Assembly (NCBI GenBank): GCA_019828595.1
Contig: JAHQRK010000028.1
Span: 558,001 to 622,000, forward strand
Source: Aphanomyces cochlioides
Taxonomy: Eukaryota > Oomycota > Saprolegniomycetes > Saprolegniales > Verrucalvaceae
DNA: 64,000 nt
Direction of reading: 5' to 3'
In this document: one piece after another, positions 40,035 to 54,249 of the stretch
How positions within the stretch are numbered: position 1 is the first letter of the stretch
Layout: the number at the start of each line of letters is the position of its first letter
Position numbers and translations under genes: made by a program
Notes under the pieces: model-generated
The model's database searches: none
What the model was told of the DNA's origin: nothing
The model's input: only the letters and a program-made list of their open reading frames with translations

Positions 40035-43000
40035 ATGGCATGGGGCAACCCAAAATGCACAGGAGATGTGCCAAATAAACGATCTGGTCATAGTTTAACC
40101 CTGCGGGCATCCGAGAATGCGCTCTACCTCTTTGGCGGTAGGCTGCTTGTCTCAAGGAGACCATTGAAATTGCCTAGGATGTGATCACAAAGCCCCCCCC
40201 GGCCCAAACAACGACCTCTATAAACTCGAGATGAATGGTTTCGTTTGGTCGCGCGTCGCAACTGACGACGTGCCTCCTCCACGCTGGCGTCACTCGGCGC
40301 TCATTTACAACGACAAGAAAATCGTCATCTTTGGTGGCTTTGCGTCGGAGAAGCGTATGAACGATCTTTGGGTCTTTGACTGTGAAACGAAATTGTGGGA
40401 GCAACAGCATGCCCAGAACTTTTGGGAAGGATTGCCGCAGTGCCGTGGATCCCATTCAGCGACACTTGTTGAGCACAGGATGATTGTATTTGGAGGTTAC
40501 GGCGGCAACGGATATGGACGTACAGATTTTAATGATGTCCATGCACTGGACTTGCGAACATGGAAGTGGGAAGAAATTATCACAGAAGGCGAAAAGCCCG
40601 AGCCTCGATCGAGTCATCAAACGTGCTTGATCCAGCAAAAATTATTCGTCATCGGAGGATGGAACTCTGTGAAACAATTCAACGACTTGTTCGTCTTGGA
40701 CTTGACAACCAAGACATGGAGTGCCCCGGACGCTAAGCTGCCAGTACCTACCTGGAACCACGCTTGTGTCGGGTATCTTATACATGTCGCTCTTGGTTTA
40801 ATTTGTTTGCCTTAGAGTCCAAGCCGTCCCCCACTGGAAAATCTTCATGTTTGGAGGCAATTCAGGGGACTTGAATGAATCGAGCAACTCCCAAGTACGG
40901 CTTGGATATTGACTTAACTCATGAGACTATAGGGAACCTATCTAAATAATGTGTCTGTATTAGACACAGGTGCCATGCAGTGGCGCCAGCCTCCTCTCAA
41001 AGGGGAGTCGCCGTTACCTCGGGCGGACACGGCTGTCGTCTACGATCCGGCTAGCTATAAAGTGCTGTTGTTCGGAGGATGGGCTAACCGCTGGTTTGGT
41101 GATTTTCACATTCTCCAAGTCAACGAAATCGTTGGACCGCCATACTCAGTGTCTGCGATTGTACCTGCGTCAGGACCGATCACGGGCAATTCCAAAGTCA
41201 AAGTCGAAGGATTCAATTTTACAGGCACGTCTGCCAACGTCCGCTTCGCCGTCTCGAAGGGTTTCCTCGACGTACAAGGCTCTGTTATTTCTCCCAATGC
41301 AATTCAAGTCACAACGCCAAATTTTGACAAGTTTGGACCCCTCAACACCGAAGTCCGCGTCGCGTTGCCTGGCGAGTCGTTTACAAACATCAGCACGTCG
41401 TACAAGGTACGTGTCGACATCCTCCATGTTACGACTTCACATTTCTCAGTTCCATAGTGTCACAAGTGCACTGAAGAGTCTTGGATTTGGACCTTGCTTA
41501 ATGCTTTCCCTTTCACAGCTTGTCATCGCGGAAGAGCCAACCTCTTTTGTGATTCAGGCAATGGACAAAGATGGATTACCACGTGATTGTGGTGGAGACG
41601 TCTTTACCATTCGACTGACGGAAGTCAAGGAGGAAGATCCAAAAATTACTATTGATATTACAACCATTGTTGACAAAGGCGATGGTCGGTATATTGTCAC
41701 GTTTGTGCCTCCAGCTGCAGGCAAATTTTCGCTCTCCATCACATTTGAAGGTACTTTTGATGGCGTTGCTGGTCCAATTCGGGGCTCGCCGTTTTCATGC
41801 ACGTTCCAACCTCCAACCGAAGAAATGACTCTTCGATGTGTGCCATCAATCTCCAAAGAAGAGGAGTTCAATTCAAGTGACTTGATCCGCAAGTTGTACA
41901 CTGATACAACCAAACGTGCTGGCGATTTTAAACGCGTTCTGAAAGAGCTCAAGGTAAGAAGACTACCAACATTAAATTTGCTCACTGATCGTGAATGTAG
42001 GCGGACATTCCCAGCAACGACGTGGATGGCCTTGAAGCTCTCAAAAAGATCAAAGATCTCATGCGTCGCCTTGAGTCGGAGCGTGCTGCGAACCAAATGT
42101 TGCAGGAGCAAACTTCGCATTTGTTCCACTACATGAAGAAAATTGGGGCTCACGTCGACAAGGAAACTGTCGACGTTGAAAACCTGGCGAAGTTATACCA
42201 TGACATTTTGAACCAATTGCCCGATGCGGAGACGCGCATTACAGAACCAACACGTATATTTGCAGAAAAAACCGAGGCAACAATCGTCGAGTACGAAGCC
42301 AAGATTCGCAAATGGGGAGAAACCATCAAAACACTCGACTTCTGGGAAGCCAAGCTCGAATCTGACAAAGCGTTGGAAAAGATCGACAAGCAACTTGCCG
42401 AGTGGGAGAACGAAAAGAAGAGATGTGCAGAGAAGAGCGAATTAAGTCAAATCTTTGGTTTCCCTCAGCTCATGGCAGAAACACACAAGACGATGACTGC
42501 CCTGCGCAACGATATCGAAGGTAAAACCTTACAATCACAATCTCAGTGTTCAATATGTAGGCGCCAAAAATATTTGGGGCATTATCAAGCGCGCCAAAGC
42601 ATTTTTTGCGGCCTGCTACGAAATCCCATGGCTCTCGATCGATTGCAATGCACTCGCGATGGAAATCGCTGCAACATTGAAAGAATTAAAGAAGATTCCT
42701 CGCGATATTCAGTGGTGTGATGCTTACAAATGGATATTGAAAGAATGCCAGGCCTTCGACAAGACACATCCTCTTTTGCGCTCCTTGAGCTCAATGTATA
42801 TGCGATCGCGCCACTGGAAACGTATTCAGGCCCTCACTGGCGAATTTACATCGCCCGATGTAAACCCAGATCAAAAATTGGGCTTCTTGCTCTGCAAACG
42901 GCTACACGAGTATGCTGGCGAAATTGGCGAAATTTGCTACGAAGCCGAAAAGGAACAAGAATTGGAAACGAAATTGGTAGAACTCGAAGAAATATGGAGT

Positions 43001-46000
43001 CAAATTGAGTGGGAAATGACGCTGTACAATCCCCAAGCTCCAGAAGACCAACAAGTTCCTCTGCTCAAGATTTCTGAAGATAACTTTGAATTGCTCGAGA
43101 CTAACCAAATTGATGTGCAAACCATGACATCGTCGCCATATCAATCTGAATTTGAAGGCCGTGTCACGAGTATGAATGAAGGCCTTGCTTCGGTCAATGA
43201 AGTTGTGGTTATCTTCGGCGAAATTCAACGAAGTTGGAGCTACTTAGAACCTCTCTTTATCCAGTCAGAGGAAGTAAAGAACCAACTACCGGCACTGACC
43301 GCCAAGTTTGAAGATATCGATGTGGACGTCCGAAGAAGTCTTCGTGAGGCTTGGGAAACACGCAATGTCAAAACCGCGTGCACAAAACCCGGACTGTTTA
43401 AATTTCTCGAAGGTATCGTGGAAAAACTTGAATTGTGCAAGCACGAGTTGAAAGAATTTCTCGACGGACGTCGTCGCCAATTTCCTCGTTTCTATTTCAT
43501 GTCCGAAGCGGTAAGAGGAAAGTCTTTCGTAAAGATGCTTACGACAACTCTAGGACTTGCTGGATATTCTCTCGAACGGATCCAACCCAGCCAAGATCAT
43601 GCCACACGCTTCCAAGATCTACTTGGCTTGCAAAACCATGACTTTGACGCCAAATCCTGGCAGTCGCCCTACTGCTACAGCTTTTGTATCAGGTGTTGGG
43701 CAAGAAGTTGTCGATTTTGTCCAGCCAGTTTTACTCGAAGGCGAGGCTGAAATATATCTTCAAGCGCTCCTCGACGCGATGAAGTTTACCCTCTTCAAAC
43801 ATATTGAACGCAGTTTGGTATTGTACACACAAGAACCTCGTGTGTCATGGATCAACTACAAAGACCCCACAGGAAAGCCCCTTGATGCAGCCCAGATTAT
43901 CTTGCTTGCTGCTGGTGTGCACTACGTCGCTGAAGTGGAGGCAGCATTTGCTGCCATGGGTCAAGGAGACAAAGAAGCCATGGTTCGATACAACAAGAAG
44001 CAGGAAACTCAACTGGAAGACTTGATTAAACTCACACAGAGTAAGATCACAAATGCAGAGCGTCAACGCGTCATGTGCCTTATCACAATGGATGCCCACG
44101 GTCGTGATATTGTGGCGAACATGATCCGTGCCGGTGTGGATGTTGCTTCGAGTTTTATGTGGCAATCACAACTGAAGCACTACTTCAGTCCAGCCCAGGG
44201 CAGCTTTTTGAATAGAGACCAGGCATTTCGAGGTGCCAACAATGCTCGAGCACAGATCTTAATTTGCGACGCTGGTATTCCTTACGACTACGAGTACCTC
44301 GGTAATGGCCCACGTCTTGTGATTACGCCCTTAACAGATCGTATTTACGTCACGGCTACGCAGGCACTGAATCTCAAAATGGGTTGCGCCCCTGCAGGTC
44401 CTGCCGGAACAGGCAAGACGGAGACCACAAAAGATCTTGCAAATGCGCTTGGTAAAGCGTGTTATGTCTTCAATTGCTCGCCTGAAATGGATTACAAGAG
44501 TCTGGGCAACATTTTCAAAGGTCTGGCCTCTTCTGGTTCTTGGGGATGTTTCGATGAATTTAATCGTCTTGTACCTGAAGTTTTGTCCGTATGCTCAGTC
44601 CAGTTCAAAGCTGTGTGCGATGCTTGCAAAGCCGACGATGAACGCTTTATCCTCGAGAACGAGCCCGTTATGTTGGATCCAACAGTTGGTGCATTCATCA
44701 CAATGAATCCTGGTTATCTCGGTCGTTCAGAATTGCCCGAAGGTCTCAAAGCTCTCTTCCGTCCCATGACAGTCATGGTTCCTGATCTCGTTTTAATCTG
44801 CGAAAACATGCTTATGGCTGAAGGTTTCACTCAAGCTAAGATTTTAGCGTCGAAATTCTATGGGTTGTACTCGCTCTTGGGTCAGCTTTTGAGTAAACAA
44901 TTGCACTACGATTGGGGTCTTCGCGCCGTCAAATCTGTGTTAGTTGTAGCCGGTTCATTCAAACGTGCTGAACCAGACGTTCCTGAGCCAGACTTGCTCA
45001 TGCGTGCCTTGCGCGATTTTAATATTCCCAAGATTGTCGTTGAAGACAATGTAATTTTCTTTGGCCTCTTAGGAGATCTATTCCCTCGAGCCGACCCGAA
45101 TATTGACGTCCGTAATGATCCACCTCGAAAGCGTGATCCAGAGCTCGAGTCCATGGTCCAAGGCGCATGTGAAGCGATTGGTAACAGGTAAAACATTCGA
45201 TAGACGGACTTCTATAACTGACTGTAGTCCTCGTGATGAGTTCATGTTGAAAGTTGTCCAGCTTTCCGAACTATTGGCTATTCGCCATTGCGTTTTCGTC
45301 ATGGGACCTCCTGCATCTGGTAAGACGGAAACGTGGAAGACATTGCGAAAGGCGCGTGAAATCATGGGCATTTCAATGGAAGTACAAGACTTGAATCCAA
45401 AATCCGTGTCCACGAACGAACTCTACGGGTACATTGTGCTGAAAACTCGAGAATGGAAAGATGGCTTGTTGAGTAAAATCATGCGTGACTTGGGGTCGCG
45501 TACCAAGGTATAAACTTGGTTATTCTCAATATTCTAAGTCGGATTAGGAAAATGGCGAAGACGATACGTCGCCAAAGTGGATCCTTTTGGATGGTGACTT
45601 GGATGCCAATTGGATTGAAAGTATGAACTCCGTCATGGACGATAACCGAATGCTCACGTTGGCTTCGAACGAACGCGTGCCATTGAAATCCCACATGCGA
45701 ATGATCTTTGAAATCCGTGATTTGGTATACGCTACACCCGCAACCGTGTCCCGAGCTGGTATTTTGTACATTTCTGCGACGGAAGGGTACCAGTGGCGAT
45801 GTCTGATCGATTCGTGGCTGCTTCGCCATAGCACGCCCGATCCAACTAAGAAAGCAAATCAACAGACGATGCTGTTTTCCCCCGAGACGAAGGACAATTT
45901 TCAAAAGCTGTTCAACCAGTATTGCGAGCCAACACTGAAATTCTTCAAGAAAAAACTCCAACCGATCATTCCAGTCGAAGAAGTGACGCTGATCGGCAAT

Positions 46001-49000
46001 CTGCTCAACATGCTTGACTGTCTCCTTACGCCAGCAGTTCTCGCAGATTTTGACGTGATGCAACACAACTTTTGCTTCTGTTGCGTGTGGGCATTTGGTT
46101 CCATTTTGACATCAAGTGACGATGGTACTGACTATGCGGCTGAGTTCAGTACCTGGTGGAAGAACACTTGGAAAGACGTCAAGATCGTCGCCAGTGCCAA
46201 CAACACTGTCTTTGATTTTTGGCTCGACCCTGAGACGTCCAAGTTTAACCCGTGGAGCAAGTCACCATACTTCTACACAGCTACATATAAAAGTCCCGAC
46301 CCGATCAATCAAATCACTGTATATTGACGTAGATTAAACTTTCCTCATATTTTATGTGTAGGTCCCGACGACTGAAACGTGCTCAATTAGTTTTTGGCTT
46401 GAGAATTTGATCAATAAGTCGCATCCGATAATGGTTTGTGGTCCAGCAGGAACCGGCAAGACACAAAACGTCAACGGCGTGTTGAAAAAGCTCTCTCGTG
46501 AAGATGGCACATCGATTTTTCGCTATGCGACGATCAATTTCAATTTCTACACGACGTCGGCAATTCTGCAAGCGACAATGTTTTCGCACTTGGAAAAGAA
46601 AACAGGTTCCAACTTTGGACCACCGGGCAAATTCCGATTGATTTACTTTTTGGATGATTTAAATCTTCCTGAAGTCGATCCGTACAACACACAGTCGGCG
46701 ATTTCGCTGCTTCGACAGCAAATGGAGTACAAGCACTGGTATGATAAATCATATAATATTTGCAATTTTACGAGAATTGTAGGTTTGATCGCGCAAAGCT
46801 CCAAATTCAGAATATCCTCAATACACAAGTTGTGGCTGGCATGAACCCGACAGCAGGCTCTTTCTTGGTGGATCCACGATTACAACGCCACTTTACAACG
46901 TTTGCTATGGGTATGCCAGAAGCTCCGTCCTTGGTTACTATCTACGAGACTTTCTTGGGTGGTCATTTGAGTACATTTGCAAGCGAATTGAGTGCTTCTA
47001 CATTTTGGAACTCGCTAATCAAAGCTGCGTTGACGCTGCATACATCAGTCGTTCAGACTTTCCGAAAGACTGCTGCAAATTTCCACTACGAGTTCAACGT
47101 TCGTCATTTGTCCAATGTCTTTCAAGGGCTGATTGCGTCAAAGAAAGACCGATTCAACACTGCCGAGAAGTTCGTCCTCCTCTGGCTTCACGAAAGTGAA
47201 CGTGTATATGGTGATCGTCTCGTATCGAAAGCAGACATTGAGAAGTACAATCAACTCGTACAACTCCAAGTCAAGCGAAGCTTTCCAACGTGTAATACAT
47301 CGCGCTATTACGCCTTGGAAAATAGCTGGCCGCTAATTTTCTGCCACTTTACAAAGGACGGCGATCCAGAGTATGATCAAGTTATGGGCACAAACCTTGA
47401 AGAATTAAAGAAGAACTTGGAAATCCAGCTCCGAGAATACAACAACAATGAAAACAATACTGCCATGTATTTGGATTTGTTTGACGATGCTATCAAACAC
47501 GTTGCTCGTATTGTTCGCATCCTGCGCAACGAATCTGGGTTTATTTCCACGTCTCAATCGTCATTTTAATCTTGTACTGCTTAGGCATGCTCTATTGGTC
47601 GGTGTAGGTGGGTCTGGCAAGCGATCTCTCGCACGTCTGGCGTCACATATTTGCGAGTACACTGTGAAACAGATTTCGATCTCGTCCAAGTATGGTGAGA
47701 ATGAATTCAAGGAAGATTTGCGAAAGATGTACTTCGTTATTGTTGATCAATGCAGTCGCAGCGAAGAAAAAGGCGGGGTCGTCTTCTTGCTGACTGATTC
47801 ACAAATCACCAACGAAAAGTTTTTAATTTATCTCAACGATTTGCTTGCCTCGGGCGATATTCCAGACTTGTTTGCCACAGAAGATATGGACAATATCGTC
47901 AATATGGTAATTACAAAATGACATTCAGCGCACTAAGTTTATTATTCGTAGGTCTGTGTCATGGCTGGAACAAAAGACCGTAAAGAAGTGATCAAATTCT
48001 TCCAAGGCGAAATTCGCAAACGTCTTCATTTATGCTTGTGCTTTAGTCCTGTCGGTGACGATTTCCGCAGTCGTGCTCGTAAATTCCCTGCCCTGGTCAA
48101 TTGTACCGTCATCGATTGGTTTCAGCCGTGGCCAAAGGAAGCTCTTTTGTCCGTGGGCAAAGAAAAGCTCAAGGAAATCAGCGACTTGCTCGGTTCGGAC
48201 GAATCCCGAGCTGGTATTGAAAGCTTCATGCCTTTTTCGTTTGTCTCGGTGAATCAGTGTGCCGAGCGCTTCTTCCAGGTCGAACGACGGTATCTACGAC
48301 AATATTATTTCAATATTTGACATTTATTATCGTAGATACGTCTACACAACACCGAAGTCGTATCTGGAATTGCTCCAGCTCTACAAGAACATTCTCAAGA
48401 AGAAAGTTAAAGAATATGCCGGGGCAATTGAGCGTCTTGAAAAGGGGCTTCAGAAGCTCAAAGACACTGGGGAGACTGTGGCACGGCTCGAAGTCGAACT
48501 CAAAGTAAAACTTGAGCAAGCCGAAGACAAGAAAGCTGTTGCTTCTGGTATTGCCGAGACTGTCAACAAGGAAAAGGCTAAAGTCGAAATTGAGTCAAAG
48601 AAAGCCAGTGAAGAAGCTGCAAAGTGCGCAATTATTCAAGCCGAAGTCACGGAAAAGCAACGATCCACACAGGAAGATCTGGCCAAAGCCGAACCAGCAG
48701 TGCAGCAAGCCATGGAAGCTTTGGATTCGCTCAATAAGAAAGATTTGGGCGAATGTAAAACCATGAGTAAACCACCGACGGGTGTCGACGACGTGTTTGG
48801 AGCTACGATGGTTTTGTTGGCCGGTGTCCATCCAAATATTGTCGTGACCAAGCAAGGCAAAGTAAAAGACTTCAAGTGGGATGCCTGCAAGAAGCAAGTT
48901 CTTGGCAATATTCCAGAATACATCGAATACCTGCTCAAGTTCAAAGATTTGGTCGATGCGGGCCAAGTTCCAACACAGAATTGGAAAGAAGTGCGAGAGT

Positions 49001-52000
49001 TTCTCGAGAAAGAACACTTCAAACCTGATATCATTGCGACAAAGAACAAAGCTGCCGCTGGTTTATGTAGTTGGGTCGTCAATATCGTCATGTACTACGA
49101 TATTCTCATCACTGTTGAACCAAAGCGGTACTATCTCACAAGTATATTCTTGAGGGTCTAATAATATCTCTAGTATGGCGTTGGCAGCAGCAAATCTTGA
49201 GTTAGAGTCGGCTAACAAGCGTCTCGAAGATGTCAAAGCCTTGGTTGCTGGTAAATTTTTGCAATGCCATCGCTATAATGTAACGTTCTCTGTAGACCTT
49301 CAGGCTAAATTGGACAAGCTGTTGGAAGAAGCTGCAGCAGCTGAAAAAGAAAAAGAAGACGCTGTGAATTCCGTTGAACAAGGCAATCGAAAGATGAAGT
49401 TGGCGGGCACGCTTACAAAAGATTTGGGCTCTGAAAACGTACGTTGGGGTATCAACGTCCTCCAACTCCAAAAGGAAAAAGATCTTTTGGTCGGCGACTG
49501 TCTTCTTGCTTCGGCCTTCATTTCATACATTGGACCCTTCACGAAACCTTTCCGTGATGAATTAATCAACAAGCACTGGGTACCATATTTACGCAAAGCC
49601 GCCAACGGGAATAGTATTGCTATGAGCGAAGAGAGTAATCCCGTCTACATTTTGACAAATGATGCTGAGATCGCCGAGTGGAATACTCAAAAACTACCAG
49701 CAGATCGAGTGTCGACTGAAAATGGTGCTATTGTTGTCAACACCGTCGCGATGGGCCGTCGACCTTTGATTATTGACCCTCAATTGCAAGCTATCTCGTG
49801 GATTCGCGAGAAGGAAGCACCATTTAATTTGCAAATTGTCCGCATGGGTCAAAAGTTCTGGATTGACAAGCTCAAGTCAGCCATCGGTACCAAGACAGCG
49901 TTCTTGATTGAAAATCTCGGCGAAAAGATCGATGCGATTTTAGCGCCTGTCATTCAACGCAGTACTTCCAAGCGTGGAAACCGCGTCGAAATCGTCATTG
50001 GCGACGCCTCAGTACCATACTGCGACGAATTCAGACTCTACTTGCATACAAAGCTGGGTAACCCGCATTATCCTCCTGAAATCCAAGCCGAATGTACCAT
50101 GGTCAATTTTACAGTGACAAATTTGGGTTTGGAAGATCAGTTGCTCAATCTTGTCGTGAGCAAAGAGCGTGCTGATCTTGCAATCAAGCGTGAAAAACTC
50201 ATTCAGCAGCAAAATCAAGGCAAGATCGAACTCAAGAAGCTCGAAGACATCATTCTGCAATACTTGGCCGAAGCTGATGATGATATCACGAACAATCAGC
50301 CGTTGATTGCTATTTTGAGCGACACAAAGTACAAAGCACAAATGACGCAAAACAACATGGAGGCGGCCAAGAAAACCCAAGACAGTGTCAACGTGACGAG
50401 TGAAAAATACCGAAGTATCGCCGCTCGAGGGTCTTTACTATTTTTCCTCATGAATGACTTGAGCAAAGTCCACTCGTACTATATTTACTCGCTCGCTGCG
50501 TTCCAAAAAGTCTTCCTCCAAGGCATTTATAACCTTCCCATTGTCCGAGATGTCCCAGAGCCACCGCCACCGGCAATACCTCTAGGCGATGGCGAAGTTC
50601 CCGTTGAACCCCCGCCAGAAGCTCCAACGGAAGAAGTAGCTATCGACATGTCGGACGACGAAATTGCCGCCAGATGCAAAGGTACGCTGAAAATGGTTGC
50701 TTTTCAAATTTTGAACTCTTTTCTCGTAGCTCTAATCGTTAGCATAACGACTTGCGTCTTTGATTACATTCGTCGTGGTTTGTTTGAACGTGATAAACTC
50801 ACAGTCGCAACCATGTTGTGCCTCAAGATTCTTGTCCGCGATCAAATCTTGACGGACGTGGAAATCGAAACCTTTTTGCTTGGTAAGGCTGTGCCAGATC
50901 CTGGCAACATGGGCGTCTTGGGAGAATGGATGCCTCCGGTGTGCTTTGCCAAGTTGAAAGCTTTGGAATCGCTCAAAGTCTTCAATAATCTCGGTGACGT
51001 CATGCAAAATGATCCCGACGAGTGGCGTAAATGGTTTGCTGCTGAAGATGCTGAAGTGGCTAAACTTCCTGGCGACTATGCCAAGATCTCGCCGTTTTCA
51101 AAGATTATTCTACTGCGAGCTTTGCGTCCCGATCGCGTCACAAATGCTTTGCGAACGTTTATCTTGGACTCACTCGGCGAGCAGTACGTGACACAGCCTC
51201 CGTTTGACATGGTCAAGACATTTGACGAAACTACACCAGCCATTCCCATCTTCTTTGTGCTGTTTCCAGGTGTAGATCCAACGCCTTGGGTCGAGAACCT
51301 CGGACGGACCAAGGGCGTGAGCGTTGAAAACGACAACTTTATCAATATTTCCATGGGTCAAGGTCAGGAACAACATGCTGGTGATTGCCTCAAAAAGTTA
51401 GCAACAAAGGGTGGATGGATCATTTTGCAAAACGTGCACTTGATGCAAAGTTGGCTACCTCTGTTAGAACGCCAGCTCGAAGAAATTGTCGGCGAAGGGC
51501 CGCATGAAATGTTCCGGTGCTTCATTTCAGCTGAACCGCCTCCAATTCTTCTCCCCCTTGAGCTCAATGTGCCCGAATCGCTCATGCAAAGTTGTATTAA
51601 AGTCGCCAACGAAGCGCCTTCCGATATTCAATCCAATTTACGTCGAGCTTGGGCAACTTTTGGTGATGACAAGGTCCAAGCCAGCACAAAGCCGACAGAG
51701 TTCAAAGCTTGCTTGTTTTCGCTCTGCTGGTTCCATGCAATTGTGCTTGGACGTCGACGATTTGGCCAACAAGGCTGGAGTCGAGCGTATAGTTTCAACA
51801 CGGGCGACTTGACTATTTGCGGTAACGTGCTCATGAGCTATCTCGACAACAATGAACAAGTGCCATGGGATGATATCCGCTACATCTTTGGTGAAATTAT
51901 GTACGGCGGTCACATTACAGATTCCTGGGATCGCCGCACAAACAACACATACTTGACGGTGCTCCTAAACTCTGGACTGCTCAATGGCATGGAACTTGGC

Positions 52001-53199
52001 CCTGGATTCAAATCGCCCAACCCTGCCGAGTTTTCGTTTGCCGACTACGCGACCTACATTGAAAAGAACATGGTAGCTGAGTCACCGCCTCTGTTTGGGC
52101 TCCATCCCAACGCTGAAATTGGTTATTTGACTACAACATGCGAGACACTTTGCTACGCTATTGTCAGCATTGGTGGCGGCGGCGGTGGAGGCGGCGGTGG
52201 TGGTATGGACAAGACTGCCGTACTTAAAGCTGCCATCGACGATTTCGAAGCCCGCACGCCTGAATTCTTCTCGATGCTGGACCTCCAGGAAATTGCAGCG
52301 CCTGGACTAACTGCCGATCACGGTCCATTTGTCGTCGTTGCGCTGCAGGAATGCGATCGTATGAATGTCTTGCTGGATGAAATTCGGAAATCGCTCGCGG
52401 ATCTCAAGAAGGGTTTGAATGGTCAGCTCAATATGAGTCAGAGCATGGAAGACCTCGCGACGGCCATCGGACTCAATGAAGTGCCAGGACGAAATCCATT
52501 CTCGCAGTGTAAATGGGAAAAGAAAGCCTGGCCATCCAAGAAATCACTCACGGGATGGTTTGTCGATATGATCAAACGCCACCAGCAACTTCAGATGTGG
52601 TCGACTGACTTTGTCACGCCGTTTAGTCTGTGGTTGCCTGGTCTTTTCAATCCGACGGCGTACACCACAGCTTGTTTGCAAGTCACTTCGCGTCGGAAAA
52701 TGTAAGGATGAACTTTGTGCGACGCATCAGCTCACGGTCGATATATTCTAGGATGCCTCTGAATAAAATGACAGTCGAGACACACATGACAGTCTTTCCC
52801 AACGTCGAAGCGGTCAATTACTACCCAGACGATGGCGTTTTCGTCCATGGTTTGTATATTGAAGGCGCTCGATGGAACACGCTGGAAGAAATCAGCAATC
52901 GGTACAAAGTGGGCACATCTCCAGCGACGGAATGTGGCGGCGTGATTGTGGATTCCAACCCGAAAGAGCTGCTCTGGATGATGCCTGTGGTCTACGTCAA
53001 AGCCGTGGAGACCAAACCATTGTGGGAACCAACGTCTGTAGGCTACTTGCGCCACGATCCATTGGTATATGAATGTCCAGTCTACCTGACGCGATTCCGC
53101 GGTCCTACTTATGTTCTCCTGGCGACTTTGCCGACGGACTGCGGCCGTGAAAAATGGGTCCTTCGAGGCGTTGCGCTCCTCTTCCAGGATGACAATTAA
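40035..53199 (+). CDS. axonemal outer-arm dynein heavy chain, alpha (ODA11) type
   Basis: Nineteen exons splice to one frame of 4,102 codons: 40035-40137, 40178-40772, 40816-40894, 40933-41406, 41519-41953, 42001-42520, 42561-43510, 43554-45187, 45228-45507, 45548-46318, 46362-46738, 46783-47538, 47585-47906, 47952-48289, 48336-49127, 49174-49250, 49296-50681, 50730-52701, 52752-53199. Order: Kelch propeller (residues 1-320), IPT/TIG (GPPYSVSAIVPASGP), filamin repeat (420-560), coiled stretch, linker, then six AAA modules. P-loops: GPAGTGKTE (AAA1, about 1334, Walker B CFDEFN), GPPASGKTE (AAA2, 1622), GPAGTGKTQ (AAA3, 1974), GVGGSGKRS (AAA4, 2333). The stalk coiled coil and microtubule-binding tip follow (about 2550-2870), then AAA5-6 and the C-terminal domain. 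A Kelch-IPT-filamin head marks the Chlamydomonas alpha heavy chain. It powers outer-arm sliding in the zoospore flagellum. Confidence 0.95.
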
Positions 53200-53254
53200 C
53201 TAATATGTAGTCGTTGTCAAGATTTGTTTACATTCACTTCTATAAAATCTAACT

Positions 53255-53752
53255 CTAGTCATCCTTCGAGGCGGCGGCCACTGTGAGCTTTGGTGCAGGA
53301 TGGGCAGCATCTGCGAGCTTTCCAGCGGCGTCAGGCGTTGAGTTCCAAGCGAGGGTGCCGTTGGGGACGGTGACTTGGGTGACGGGGAAGTACAAGATCT
53401 TGCCGACGGCCAAGTCGGACAATTGGAGTTCAATGCCAAAGTCTTGGTAGAGTTCGTTGGGCAAGTTGCCCCCGTACCATGTGACTTGCGAGACGACGTT
53501 CGTGCCTTGGACGTTCTTGTAGGCAAAGTCGACCTTCCATTCGTACACTTGTTGGGGCTTCACCGACACAATGCCATCCGGGAGATCCACCGTGACGTTG
53601 ATCGTCTTGGCGCCAGGGAACGAGTGGGGAACGCGGATAGAGTTGACAGAGTACGAGTTGGATGGCGCCGTGGGCGTAACGAATTCAACATGGGCCGACG
53701 TCAAGGTCGCCAAGAAAGCCACAGCGGAGGCAAGAACACTTGAAATTCGCAT
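53255..53752 (-). CDS. secreted DUF1775 (YcnI-like) protein, copy 1
   Basis: 165 residues from the ATG at 53752. The signal peptide (MRISSVLASAVAFLATLTSA) ends just before His, so the mature protein starts HVEFVTPTAP. This N-terminal His is the likely first copper ligand in DUF1775; B. subtilis YcnI binds Cu(II) in this way. Conserved blocks follow: SIRVPHSFPGAKTINVTVDL, YEWKVDFAY, VTWYGGNLPNELYQDFGI and ILYFPVTQ with GTLAWNS. A polar tail (KLTVAAASKDD) ends it without a membrane anchor. It is divergent from the oxidoreductase cluster and shares a promoter repeat with copies 2 and 3. Copper handling is inferred from the family. Confidence 0.85.
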   Translation of the reverse strand: MRISSVLASAVAFLATLTSAHVEFVTPTAPSNSYSVNSIRVPHSFPGAKTINVTVDLPDGIVSVKPQQVYEWKVDFAYKNVQGTNVVSQVTWYGGNLPNELYQDFGIELQLSDLAVGKILYFPVTQVTVPNGTLAWNSTPDAAGKLADAAHPAPKLTVAAASKDD

Positions 53753-54249
53753 TTTTATCGGTGGTGGATTGGAAAATGAGCAAGAGCAGCGCCGCTCCGT
53801 GGTCAAAATGCAATTGTTGACACGCATGAGCAGCTGGATTCATGCACTTTGAACTTGCAATTGTTGAAAAGGCCACATCGTCGCCGTACAGTACGACTTC
53901 TGGCGACTTTGACGTTATTGGCACATTGCACTTTTCGACCAATCAAATCTCTTTAATTTAATGTAATGCAATTTGATTGGATATTAATATACATTTAATA
54001 TTAATGATTAATGTTATCCCATAATATACCACTTAAACTCAAGTTCAGCAATGAAAACATTGTTTACATTGTCGCTAGAAGTGGTTGTGTATACGCTAGG
54101 GGTCCCTAAATCGCTGTCCCCCTCGTTTTATGCCCTCCCCCCTCTCGCAACGATTATGTGAAGTCTGGAGATGACGACTGCGAGATGACCCCATGAGCAG
54201 CGAGATTGATCAACAAAATGTTTGAGATTAGACTCTTGAATCGATGGAA
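53753..54249. promoter_or_regulatory. upstream region of DUF1775 copy 1 with CAATTGTTGA boxes
   Basis: CAATTGTTGA occurs at 53811-53820 and 53858-53867 (reverse complement TCAACAATTG), 59 and 106 bp upstream of the ATG. The rest, up to the oxidoreductase, is AT-rich and holds no gene. Confidence 0.55.

Noticed and set aside
40190..40202. C8 run at the start of dynein exon 2 as a frameshift site
   Set aside because: The reading frame and splice phases on both sides fit without any correction.
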